Positions 1-5,933 are shown, counted from the stretch's first letter. The stretch is 7,167 nt of DNA from Rhodocyclaceae bacterium (GCA_016791085.1 JAEUNN010000571.1:1-7167), one strand, 5' to 3'. Program-made: numbers and translations. The notes: generated by a model not told the origin, from the letters alone.

Positions 1-380
1 ACCACGATGCATTGTGCGCCCACCTTGTGCGAGGCCTGGGCAACAAGTTGCGGATTTTGCACGGCCGCGGTATTCATGCTCACCTTGTCGGCGCCGGCAT
101 TCAACAGGCGCCGCACGTCCTCGACCGCACGCACGCCACCGCCCACGGTGAGCGGGATGAACACCTGTTCCGCCACCTGTTCGACCACGTGCAAAATGAT
201 GTCGCGTGCATCGGAACTGGCCGTGATGTCCAGAAAGGTCAGTTCGTCGGCACCTTGATCGTCATAGCGGCGCGCGATTTCGACCGGGTCGCCGGCGTCG
301 CGCAGTTCGATGAAATTGACGCCTTTGACGACGCGCCCGGCATTGACGTCCAGGCAGGGAATGATGCGTTTGGCGAGCAT
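1..380 (-). CDS. hisF: Imidazole glycerol phosphate synthase cyclase subunit HisF (3' end cut by window edge)
   Basis: HisF is the (beta/alpha)8-barrel cyclase subunit of IGP synthase. With ammonia delivered by HisH it turns PRFAR into imidazole glycerol phosphate and AICAR in the cytoplasm. About 126 residues are visible, roughly half of the usual 250-260, and the rest lies past the left edge. The protein opens MLAKRIIPCLDV, with the catalytic Asp11 of the family. The conserved stretches GADELTFLDIT (residues 43-53), IPLTVGGGVR (75-84, phosphate binding) and NAGADKVSMNTAA (94-106) follow. The second catalytic Asp (near residue 130) is just outside the window. The ATG at 380-378 was chosen because it gives the canonical MLAKRIIPCLD start. 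No clear Shine-Dalgarno sequence precedes it. It lies 98 bp downstream of hisA. The identification is secure; only the missing C-terminal half is unseen. Confidence 0.97.
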   Translation of the reverse strand, partial: MLAKRIIPCLDVNAGRVVKGVNFIELRDAGDPVEIARRYDDQGADELTFLDITASSDARDIILHVVEQVAEQVFIPLTVGGGVRAVEDVRRLLNAGADKVSMNTAAVQNPQLVAQASHKVGAQCIV

Positions 381-478
381 GATTGAGCAGCTTGGTTCAG
401 GGCTTGGGGACGCGCGATCCCGGGATGGCGGCAATGCGGATCAAGCGCCGGCATGGCGCGCGCACGCCAGACCGGACG

Positions 479-1222
479 TCACTGCGCGCCCAATTCGTCC
501 GCGCGCAGTTGCGCCGCGGCAAAATCCAGGGTTCCTTCGTAAATGGCACGACCCGTGATCGCGCCCGTAATGCCCTCGCCTTCCACCGCACACAGCGCAT
601 CGATGTCGGCCAGGTTGGTGATCCCGCCCGACGCGATGACCGGTATGCGCAGCGCGCGCGCCAGTTTGACGGTCGCGCCGACATTCACGCCGTTCAACAT
701 GCCGTCGCGGCCGATATCGGTATAGATGACCGCTTCGACGCCGTAATCTTCGAATTTGACGGCAAGGTCGATCACGTCGTGGCCGGTCAGTTTCGACCAG
801 CCATCGACGGCCACCTTGCCGTCCTTGGCGTCCAGACCCACGATGATGTGGCCCGGAAATGCGCTGCAGGCGTCATGCAGGAAGCCCGGGCTCTTTACCG
901 CAGCGGTACCCAGAATCACGTAAGAAATGCCGTCGTCAAGATAGCGTTCTATCGTGTCCAGGTCGCGTACGCCGCCGCCCAGCTGTATGGGTATTTCGTC
1001 GCCTATGGCGTCAACGATGCCACGTATGGCCTTTTCGTTTTTCGGCTTGCCGGCGACCGCGCCGTTCAGGTCGACCAGGTGCAGGCGGCGTGCGCCCTGG
1101 GCAAGCCAGTGCGCAGCCATGGCTGCGGGATCGTCGGAAAAAACCGTGGCCGCACTCATGTCGCCCTGTTTGAGGCGAACGCAGTGGCCGTCCTTGATGT
1201 CGATGGCGGGGATCAGCAACAT
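479..1222 (-). CDS. hisA: ProFAR isomerase HisA
   Basis: HisA, phosphoribosylformimino-5-aminoimidazole carboxamide ribotide isomerase, opens the ribose ring of ProFAR in an Amadori rearrangement to make PRFAR, the substrate of HisHF. It is a cytoplasmic half-repeat (beta/alpha)8 barrel related to HisF. The protein has 247 residues, normal for the family. It starts MLLIPAIDIKDG with catalytic Asp8. The second catalytic Asp is D131 in GLDAKDG. HLVDLNGA (48-55), QLGGGVR (80-86), YTDIGRDGML (167-176) and IASGG (196-200) mark the phosphate-binding and barrel strands. The ATG at 1222-1220 fits the family start exactly. A second ATG five bases upstream is out of frame. No purine-rich ribosome binding site precedes it. 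It sits 206 bp after hisH, an unusually large gap for this operon, and 98 bp before hisF. The gene appears intact. Confidence 0.98.
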   Translation of the reverse strand: MLLIPAIDIKDGHCVRLKQGDMSAATVFSDDPAAMAAHWLAQGARRLHLVDLNGAVAGKPKNEKAIRGIVDAIGDEIPIQLGGGVRDLDTIERYLDDGISYVILGTAAVKSPGFLHDACSAFPGHIIVGLDAKDGKVAVDGWSKLTGHDVIDLAVKFEDYGVEAVIYTDIGRDGMLNGVNVGATVKLARALRIPVIASGGITNLADIDALCAVEGEGITGAITGRAIYEGTLDFAAAQLRADELGAQ

Positions 1223-1245
1223 GGCATGGAAAGGTAGTCAAGAAT

Positions 1246-1276
1246 GCGCGGCAAGCCGCGCCGGGCACACCGTGCC
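1246..1276 (-). other. Tandem inverted repeats (RNA hairpins) upstream of hisA
   Basis: Two adjacent perfect inverted repeats lie 24-54 bases upstream of the hisA start. In transcript order the first is GGCAC-GGT-GTGCC (1276-1264, 5-bp stem, 3-nt loop). The second is GCGCGGC-TT-GCCGCGC (1261-1246), which folds as a 6-bp stem GCGCGG/CCGCGC closed by the loop CTTG; CUUG closed by G-C is one of the known extra-stable RNA tetraloops. No T-run follows, so this is not a standard intrinsic terminator. Roles in mRNA stability, processing or translational control of hisA are possible but unproven. The rest of the 206-bp spacer (1223-1428) has only a weak 5-bp repeat at 1396-1410 and no gene I can support. 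Confidence 0.5.
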
Positions 1277-1428
1277 GGCCGCCGCCGCTGCAAGTTTCCG
1301 TGCGGGATGCATCGCCACACCCTGCAACGGGCGCGAACGGCAACTGCGTTCGGGCCCGGCTGCAAGCCGTGACGCGACATCCCTGGTGACTCGGCACCGC
1401 TCAGCGCGGTAGCCTGCGATTTCCTGGT

Positions 1429-2067
1429 TCAAGGATTCCAGTTCAAGAAATTGCCCAGCAGGGCGAGGCCATGCTGCGCGCTTTTTTCTGGGTGAAACTG
1501 CACAGCGAAAATGTTATCGCTTGCCACTGCACAGGTAAAGGGGATGCCGTACTCGGCACTGCCTGCGATTACTTCGTGTTGTTCGGGTTGCACATAATAA
1601 CTATGCACGAAATAAAAGCGCGCTGCATCGGGAATATCCGCCCACAGCGGGTGCGGGCGCGCCTGCCGCACGCAGTTCCAGCCCATGTGCGGAACCTTGA
1701 GCCGCGCGCCGTCGGCGGCGGCCATGCCGCTTGACGGAAACCGCAGCACTTCGCCGGCCAGCACGCCCAGACCCGGAACGTCACCTTCGGCGCTGTGGCG
1801 GAACAGCATTTGCAGCCCGATGCAGATGCCCAGAAAGGGCTTTTCGCGCGCCGCCTTGACGACCGCTTCGGCCAGACCGCGCGAGGCCAGTTCGCGCATG
1901 CAATCGGGCATGGCGCCCTGGCCCGGAAACACCACGCGCGTGGCCCGCGCCACTTCCGCGGCACTGGATGTAATCAGCACCTGCGCGTGCGGGGCGATAT
2001 GTTCGACCGCCTTGGCGACCGAACGCAGATTGCCCATTCCGTAGTCGACGATAGCAACGCTGACCAT
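1429..2067 (-). CDS. hisH: Imidazole glycerol phosphate synthase glutaminase subunit HisH
   Basis: HisH is the class I glutamine amidotransferase subunit of IGP synthase. It hydrolyses glutamine and channels ammonia through the HisF barrel. The protein has 212 residues, normal for the family. It opens MVSVAIVDYGMGNLRSV, with YGMGN the typical HisH strand-turn. The oxyanion-strand motif is PGQGAM (48-53). The catalytic triad is visible: nucleophile Cys82 in GICIGLQ, and His192 and Glu194 in VQFHPEKS. PHMGWN (126-131) and FVHSYYV (153-159) are the usual interface and core stretches. The gene starts 50 bp after the hisB stop, behind a strong hairpin at 2090-2108. The start ATG (2067-2065) has no clear Shine-Dalgarno sequence. 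Downstream lies a 206-bp spacer before hisA. The C-terminus is complete (NFLNWNP then TGA), so the gap is not a decayed end of hisH. Confidence 0.98.
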   Translation of the reverse strand: MVSVAIVDYGMGNLRSVAKAVEHIAPHAQVLITSSAAEVARATRVVFPGQGAMPDCMRELASRGLAEAVVKAAREKPFLGICIGLQMLFRHSAEGDVPGLGVLAGEVLRFPSSGMAAADGARLKVPHMGWNCVRQARPHPLWADIPDAARFYFVHSYYVQPEQHEVIAGSAEYGIPFTCAVASDNIFAVQFHPEKSAQHGLALLGNFLNWNP

Positions 2068-2089
2068 GTTTTGCTTGTTGGCGTGAAAG

Positions 2090-2108
2090 CACCGCCCGGC
2101 GGGCGGTG
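2090..2108 (-). other. Intercistronic hairpin between hisB and hisH
   Basis: A perfect 8-bp inverted repeat with a 3-nt loop, CACCGCCC-GCC-GGGCGGTG in transcript order, occupies the middle of the 50-bp hisB-hisH gap. It begins 10 bases after the hisB stop codon and ends 22 bases before the hisH ATG. The stem has six G-C pairs. In the transcript direction the bases after it are CTTTCACG, too T-poor for a canonical intrinsic terminator, and read the other way it is followed by A-rich sequence. It may protect the 3' end of a hisGDCB segment, mark a processing site, or partly attenuate hisHAF. The structure itself is certain at sequence level; function is inference. Confidence 0.6.
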
Positions 2109-2117
2109 AAAAGGAAT

Positions 2118-2711
2118 TTAGCCGTTCAGACTGCCTTTGGTGGACGGCACGGCACCGGCCGCGCGCGGGTCGGCTTCCGCGGCCATGCGCAGTGCGCGGC
2201 CAAAGGCCTTGAATATGGTTTCACACTGATGGTGCGCATTGACGCCACGCAGATTGTCGATATGCAGCGTGACCTGGGCATGATTGACGAAGCCCTGGAA
2301 AAATTCTCGCACCAGATCGACATCGAAATCGCCGATGCGCGCACGCGTGTAATCGACCTCATACACAAGTCCGGGACGCCCGGAAAAATCCACCACCACG
2401 CGCGACAGCGCTTCATCCAGCGGCACATAGGCGTGGCCGTAACGGCGTATGCCGCGCTTGTCGCCCAAGGCGCGCGCAACCGCCTGTCCGAGCGTGATGC
2501 CTACGTCTTCGACCGTATGGTGGGCATCGATGTGCAGGTCGCCGCGGGCGGAAATTTCCAGGTCCACCAACCCGTGGCGCGCGATCTGGTCGAGCATGTG
2601 ATCCAGGAACGGAACCCCGGTGGCCAGGACGGCGCCGCCCTGCCCGTCCAGATTGATTTTGACGCTGATTTGCGTTTCCAGTGTATTGCGGGTGACTTCT
2701 GCGGTTCTCAT
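2118..2711 (-). CDS. hisB: Imidazoleglycerol-phosphate dehydratase HisB (monofunctional)
   Basis: HisB dehydrates imidazole glycerol phosphate to imidazole acetol-phosphate, a manganese-dependent step in a 24-subunit shell enzyme. The protein has 197 residues from the chosen start, matching monofunctional bacterial and plant-type IGPD rather than the roughly 355-residue bifunctional enzyme of enterics, so no histidinol-phosphatase domain is present. Motifs: VPFLDHML (33-40), the metal-binding HHTVED (64-69) and HHQCE (160-164), followed by FKAFGRAL. The start at 2711 (MRTAEVTRNT) matches the family N-terminus and has GGGA six bases upstream. An in-frame ATG four codons earlier (2723, adding MGNG) is possible but has no ribosome binding site. 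The gene follows hisC by 24 bp (12 bp for the earlier start) and ends TAA. A separate histidinol-phosphate phosphatase must be encoded elsewhere. Confidence 0.97.
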   Translation of the reverse strand: MRTAEVTRNTLETQISVKINLDGQGGAVLATGVPFLDHMLDQIARHGLVDLEISARGDLHIDAHHTVEDVGITLGQAVARALGDKRGIRRYGHAYVPLDEALSRVVVDFSGRPGLVYEVDYTRARIGDFDVDLVREFFQGFVNHAQVTLHIDNLRGVNAHHQCETIFKAFGRALRMAAEADPRAAGAVPSTKGSLNG

Positions 2712-2735
2712 TCCATTTCCCATGCGCGACGCGCT

Positions 2736-3815
2736 TCAGCCACGCTGGGCTGCCAGAGCGGCAGCCAGCGCACCCATGAACGCATCGTTTTCCTGCGGCG
2801 TTCCGACCGTTACGCGCAAACAATCCGCCAGCAAAGGATGCGCGCCGTGCAGACATTTGATCAATATGTTACGCGATTTGAGCGCCGCAAATACCGCGCC
2901 GGCGCCGGCGACGCGAAACAGGATGAAATTTGCGCTGGACGGAAACACTTGCACGCCCGCCTGCGCCGCCAGCATGGCCGCGAGGCGCGCACGCTCCGCG
3001 CGCAGCACGGCGGCCTGCGCGTTCAGCACGTCGATGTCCTGCAGCGTGCGCGCGGCCAGCAATTGTGTGAGCACGTTGATGTTGTAGGGCAGGCGCAATT
3101 TGTCGAATTCGGCTATCCATGCCGGCGCCCCAGCCATGAAACCAAGACGCAACCCGGCCAAGCCCAGCTTGGACAGCGTGCGCATGACGAGCAGATTGGG
3201 GTGACCGGGCACCAGGTCCATGAAACTGTCCTGGGCGAACGCATGGTAAGCCTCGTCCATCACTACCAGCCCGGGCGCAAGCGCGAGCAGTTCCAGCAAG
3301 TCGTCGCGCGCGAACAGGTTGCCGGTGGGATTGTTCGGATAGGCGATGAACACCAGCGCCGGCTGCTCGCGCTTTACGGCATCGAACAGCGCCGCGCGGT
3401 CCAGCGTGAAATCCGGCGCCAGCGGCAGGCCCACGTAGCGCATGCCGCAGAACGTCGCGATCATGCGATACATGACGAAACTGGGCTCCGGCGCCAGCAG
3501 GCAGGCGCCCGGCCGCGCCAGCGCCATGGCCACTATCTGGATGATTTCGTCCGACCCGTTGCCCAGCAGCAACTCACCGGCTTGCGGGATGGCCAGCGCC
3601 GTACGCAAGCGCTGCTTGAGTTCGGCAGCCCCGGCATCGGGATAGCGGTTGAGCGGCGCCGCTCCGGCCAGACTGCCCAGTTCGGCACGCAGCGCCGCGG
3701 GAAGGTCGAACGGATTTTCCATCGCATCCAGCTTCACCATGCCGGCCGCCGGCTGTACGTGATAGGCCGACAGCGCCAGTATTTCCGGCCGTATCAGTTG
3801 CTGCGGCGTACTCAT
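2736..3815 (-). CDS. hisC: Histidinol-phosphate aminotransferase HisC
   Basis: HisC is a PLP-dependent fold type I (class II) aminotransferase. It moves an amino group from glutamate to imidazole acetol-phosphate, giving L-histidinol phosphate. The protein has 359 residues, usual for the family. GNGSDEII (85-92) is the phosphate-cofactor loop, YPNNPTG (159-165) the substrate/cofactor strand, and D187 and Y190 in MDEAYHAF contact PLP. K216 in RTLSKLGLAGLRLG is the Schiff-base lysine, with R223 nearby, and R334 in CLRVTVGTPQEN binds the substrate carboxylate or phosphate end. The start ATG (3815-3813) overlaps the hisD stop as ATGA, indicating translational coupling. The same frame stays open upstream into hisD, but that extension is antisense-free overlap with hisD coding and is rejected: MSTPQQLIRPEIL is the natural N-terminus. 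The stop TGA is 24 bp before hisB. Confidence 0.98.
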   Translation of the reverse strand: MSTPQQLIRPEILALSAYHVQPAAGMVKLDAMENPFDLPAALRAELGSLAGAAPLNRYPDAGAAELKQRLRTALAIPQAGELLLGNGSDEIIQIVAMALARPGACLLAPEPSFVMYRMIATFCGMRYVGLPLAPDFTLDRAALFDAVKREQPALVFIAYPNNPTGNLFARDDLLELLALAPGLVVMDEAYHAFAQDSFMDLVPGHPNLLVMRTLSKLGLAGLRLGFMAGAPAWIAEFDKLRLPYNINVLTQLLAARTLQDIDVLNAQAAVLRAERARLAAMLAAQAGVQVFPSSANFILFRVAGAGAVFAALKSRNILIKCLHGAHPLLADCLRVTVGTPQENDAFMGALAAALAAQRG

Positions 3816-5143
3816 GAGCGTATGCGCATGCTGGCCGAGCGCGCGTGCGCCTGCAATCCTTCGCCCAGCGCCAGTTCCGCGGCGATACGCCCCAGCACCT
3901 GAGCGCCGGCCTCGGATATGTCTATGACCGAACTGCGTTTCTGGAAGTCGTACACGCCTAGCGGGCTGGAAAAGCGCGCGCTGCGCATGGTCGGCAGCAC
4001 GTGGTTGGGGCCGGCGCAATAATCGCCCAGCGCCTCGACCGAATAGTGGCCCAGAAATATCGCTCCGGCATGGTGCAACCGCGGCAGCAATTCGCGCGGG
4101 GCAGCCGTACAAACTTCAAGATGTTCCGGCGCGATGCGATTGGCGATGCGACATGCTGCTTCGAGGTCGGGCACGCGTATGAGCGCACCGCGATTGGCGA
4201 GCGAGGTCGCGATGACCTGTGCGCGCGGCAATTCCGGCAGCAGGCGCGCGATGCTGGCCTGTACTTCCGCGATGAATTCGGCCGAAGTGCATAGCAGCAG
4301 CGACTGGGCAAGTTCGTCGTGCTCGGCCTGCGCGAACATGTCCATGGCCACCCAGTCCGGGTCGCCATGGCCGTCCGAAATGATGAGCACTTCGGACGGG
4401 CCGGCCACCATGTCTATGCCCACGGTGCCGAATACACGCCGCTTGGCGCTCGCGACATAGGCATTGCCGGGTCCGACGATCTTGTCCACCTGTGCAATGC
4501 TGGCCGTGCCGTAGGCCAACGCCGCCACGGCCTGCGCGCCACCTATCGTGAATACGCGGTCCACGCCGGTTACCGCGGCTGCCGCCAGCACCAGCGGATT
4601 GCGCTCGCCGTGCGGGGTGGGCACGACCATGATAAGTTCGCCCACCCCGGCCACTTTGGCCGGAATGGCGTTCATGAGCACCGACGAAGGATAGGCCGCG
4701 CGTCCGCCCGGCACGTACAGGCCTACCCGGTCCAGCGGCCGCACCATTTGGCCCAGGCGCGTGCCTTCGAGGCCCGGGGTCGGGTCCGCGTACTCCCAGG
4801 AACTTTGCATCTGCCGTTCGTGATAGGCGCGCACGCGCTGCGCGGCCTGTTGCAGGGCATCGCGACGTTCGGCGGACAAGCTGGTCAGCGCTTCCTCGAG
4901 CAAATGCCGCGGCAACTCCAGTTCTGCCATGCTGGCCGCATCGAGCTTGTCGAAGCGCCGCGTGTAGTCGAGCACGGCGGCGTCACCGCGCGCGCGCACG
5001 TCGGCCAGCACGGCCGCCACGGTTTGTTCGATGCTGTCGTCGGTGCTGGCGTCGAATGCCAGCAGCGTACCGAGTTGGGTGTCGAATTCCGGACTTTCCG
5101 CGTCCAGCACGCGCACCCCCGCGAATGCCGCACTTGCCGTCAT
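3812..5143 (-). CDS. hisD: Histidinol dehydrogenase HisD
   Basis: HisD is a zinc-dependent, NAD+-linked enzyme that oxidises L-histidinol twice, through histidinal, to L-histidine, the last step of the pathway. It acts as a cytoplasmic homodimer. The protein has 443 residues, close to the usual 430-440. Visible hallmarks: GLYVPGGRAAYPSS (141-154), GGAQAVAALAYGT (201-213), KIVGPGNAYV (221-230) and AGPSEVLI (247-254). The expected zinc and catalytic residues are Q272 and H275 in AQAEHDE, E340-H341 in APEHLE, D374 in GDYCAGPNH, and H433 in LQAHARS. It overlaps hisG upstream and hisC downstream by 4 bp each (ATGA), so the three genes are very probably translated in a coupled fashion. No frameshift or lost residue is seen. 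Confidence 0.99.
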   Translation of the reverse strand: MTASAAFAGVRVLDAESPEFDTQLGTLLAFDASTDDSIEQTVAAVLADVRARGDAAVLDYTRRFDKLDAASMAELELPRHLLEEALTSLSAERRDALQQAAQRVRAYHERQMQSSWEYADPTPGLEGTRLGQMVRPLDRVGLYVPGGRAAYPSSVLMNAIPAKVAGVGELIMVVPTPHGERNPLVLAAAAVTGVDRVFTIGGAQAVAALAYGTASIAQVDKIVGPGNAYVASAKRRVFGTVGIDMVAGPSEVLIISDGHGDPDWVAMDMFAQAEHDELAQSLLLCTSAEFIAEVQASIARLLPELPRAQVIATSLANRGALIRVPDLEAACRIANRIAPEHLEVCTAAPRELLPRLHHAGAIFLGHYSVEALGDYCAGPNHVLPTMRSARFSSPLGVYDFQKRSSVIDISEAGAQVLGRIAAELALGEGLQAHARSASMRIRS

Positions 5144-5781
5144 GTCACCGCCTCCGCAAACGCGTCGAGTATGGGCTGCAGCAACTCGCGCTTCATTTTG
5201 AGCGCCGCCTGATTCACGACCAGACGCGAACTGATGGGCATGATGTCCTCTACCGCGACCAGGCGATTGGCTTTCAAGGTGCCGCCGGTACTGACCAGAT
5301 CGACGATGGCATCGGCCAGACTCACCAGAGGCGCCAATTCCATGGAGCCGTACAGCTTGATCAGGTCCACGTGCACGCCCTTCACCGCGAAGTGCTCGCG
5401 CGCCGTGCGGATGTATTTGGTCGCCACGCGCAGGCGCGCACCGCGCCGCACCGCGGTTTCATAGTCGAATCCTTCCGGTACCGCCACGCACATGCGGCAG
5501 CGCGCGATTTTCAGGTCCAGCGGCTGGTACAGGCCGGTGCCGCCATGTTCCAGCAGCACGTCCTTGCCGGCTATGCCCAAATCCGCGGCGCCGTGCTGCA
5601 CATAGGTAGGCGTATCGGTGGCGCGCACGATCACCAGGCGCACATCCGGGCGGTTGGTGCCTATGATCAGTTTGCGCGACGTTTCCGGATCGTCCGCCGG
5701 CACGATGCCGGCGGCCGCGAGCAACGGCAACGTTTCGGTAAAGATGCGCCCTTTCGACAGGGCGAGGGTAATGCCATTCAA
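5140..5781 (-). CDS. hisG: ATP phosphoribosyltransferase, short form HisG (TTG start)
   Basis: HisG condenses ATP with PRPP to N1-(5-phosphoribosyl)-ATP, the committed and feedback-controlled first step. The protein has 213 residues, the short HisG(S) form without the C-terminal regulatory domain of the roughly 300-residue enzymes. That form works in complex with HisZ, a HisRS-like protein that binds histidine; hisZ is not in this window. Motifs: ITLALSKGRIF at the N-terminus, GAADLGIAGKDVL (64-76), and the PRPP-binding segment ELAPLVSLADAIVD followed by STGGTLKAN (148-172). The start is TTG at 5781-5779. It gives the family N-terminus, has GAGGA seven bases upstream, and an in-frame TAG at 5805-5803 excludes a longer protein. 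No in-frame ATG lies nearby. The gene opens the his cluster, 152 bp after murA, and overlaps hisD by 4 bp. Confidence 0.98.
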   Translation of the reverse strand: MNGITLALSKGRIFTETLPLLAAAGIVPADDPETSRKLIIGTNRPDVRLVIVRATDTPTYVQHGAADLGIAGKDVLLEHGGTGLYQPLDLKIARCRMCVAVPEGFDYETAVRRGARLRVATKYIRTAREHFAVKGVHVDLIKLYGSMELAPLVSLADAIVDLVSTGGTLKANRLVAVEDIMPISSRLVVNQAALKMKRELLQPILDAFAEAVT

Positions 5782-5787
5782 ACTGGA

Positions 5788-5793
5788 TTCCTC
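5788..5793 (-). promoter_or_regulatory. Ribosome binding site of hisG
   Basis: GAGGAA reads on the minus strand at 5793-5788. The core GAGGA is separated by seven bases from the TTG at 5781. It is the best Shine-Dalgarno match I see before any gene of the window and supports the TTG as the true hisG start. Confidence 0.8.
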
Positions 5794-5802
5794 GGGTAAT
5801 GG

Positions 5803-5907
5803 CTACGCCGCGGCCGCCGCACGGCCGCTACAGCCGCCGCCGTGTCGCAGCATGGCCCGGCGCACCGGTCCGCGCAACAGGCGCGCCGCGGCGCCGGCAC
5901 GCGCCAT
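5803..5907 (-). other. Possible 34-codon upstream ORF ahead of hisG
   Basis: An open frame runs ATG (5907-5905) to TAG (5805-5803) in the murA-hisG spacer, in the same frame as hisG and ending 21 bases before its TTG. The 34-residue product (MARAGAAARLLRGPVRRAML at its start) is almost only Ala, Arg, Gly and Leu, with a single His codon (codon 22). It is therefore not a histidine-run attenuator leader of the enteric type. No Shine-Dalgarno sequence precedes it, but a TAAAAT hexamer sits exactly six bases before the ATG, the geometry of a leaderless start. It may equally be chance reading of GC-rich spacer. Confidence 0.15.
5810..5828 (-). other. Hairpin upstream of the hisG ribosome binding site
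   Basis: A perfect inverted repeat, GCGGCCG-TGCGG-CGGCCGC in transcript order, has a 7-bp stem and a 5-nt loop. It ends 16 bases before the GAGGAA of hisG. There is no T-run after it. A second, longer imperfect repeat at 5880-5905 (GGCGCG...CGCGCC arms, 14-base inner part that can pair partly) lies further upstream, so a transcript entering hisG from murA or from the spacer would be strongly folded. A role in controlling hisG expression is inference. Confidence 0.4.
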
Positions 5908-5913
5908 GCGTGG

Positions 5914-5919
5914 ATTTTA
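5914..5919 (-). promoter_or_regulatory. Candidate -10 element in the murA-hisG spacer
   Basis: TAAAAT on the minus strand (5919-5914) differs from TATAAT at one base and is the only A/T-rich hexamer in an otherwise very GC-rich 152-bp spacer. A sigma-70 start would fall near 5907. At 17-bp spacing the -35 position reads CTGCGC, a poor match to TTGACA, so an activator or readthrough from murA would be needed. Assigned on sequence alone as a possible his promoter. Confidence 0.3.
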
Positions 5920-5933
5920 ACGTGCGGACCGTC

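Noticed and set aside
417..426. ATCCCGGGAT palindrome in the hisA-hisF spacer
   Set aside because: A 10-bp perfect palindrome without a loop, of a kind common by chance in GC-rich DNA; no further structure or motif surrounds it.
383..1237. 284-codon plus-strand frame opposite hisA
   Set aside because: Mirror frame in the same register as hisA; it also runs into both spacers, but it has no start context and no domain.
1238..1432. 64-codon minus-strand frame filling the hisH-hisA spacer, starting at a TTG that overlaps the hisH stop and ending 15 bases before hisA
   Set aside because: The placement is tempting as a coupled small gene, but the start is TTG with at best a marginal ribosome binding site, the composition is Arg/Ala-rich low-information sequence, and no family is recognised. 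Conservation in relatives would be needed to revive it.
2106..3902. 598-codon open frame on the plus strand across hisB and hisC
   Set aside because: It is exactly codon-aligned and antiparallel to hisB and hisC. In this register stops arise only opposite TTA, CTA and TCA codons, which GC-rich genes avoid. The translation is rich in Arg, Gln and His and has no recognisable domain.
3816..4112. 99-codon N-terminal extension of hisC reaching into hisD
   Set aside because: The extension overlaps hisD coding in another frame, while the ATG at 3815 gives the normal HisC N-terminus and an ATGA junction with hisD.
4319..5799. Plus-strand frames of 297 and 247 codons opposite hisD and hisG (4319-5212 and 5056-5799)
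   Set aside because: Each is in the antiparallel register of the gene it covers, and hisD and hisG are complete with all motifs.
5806..5907. Histidine attenuator leader peptide ahead of hisG
   Set aside because: The only candidate frame has one His codon, and there is no terminator hairpin with a U-tract, so enteric-type his attenuation is not supported.
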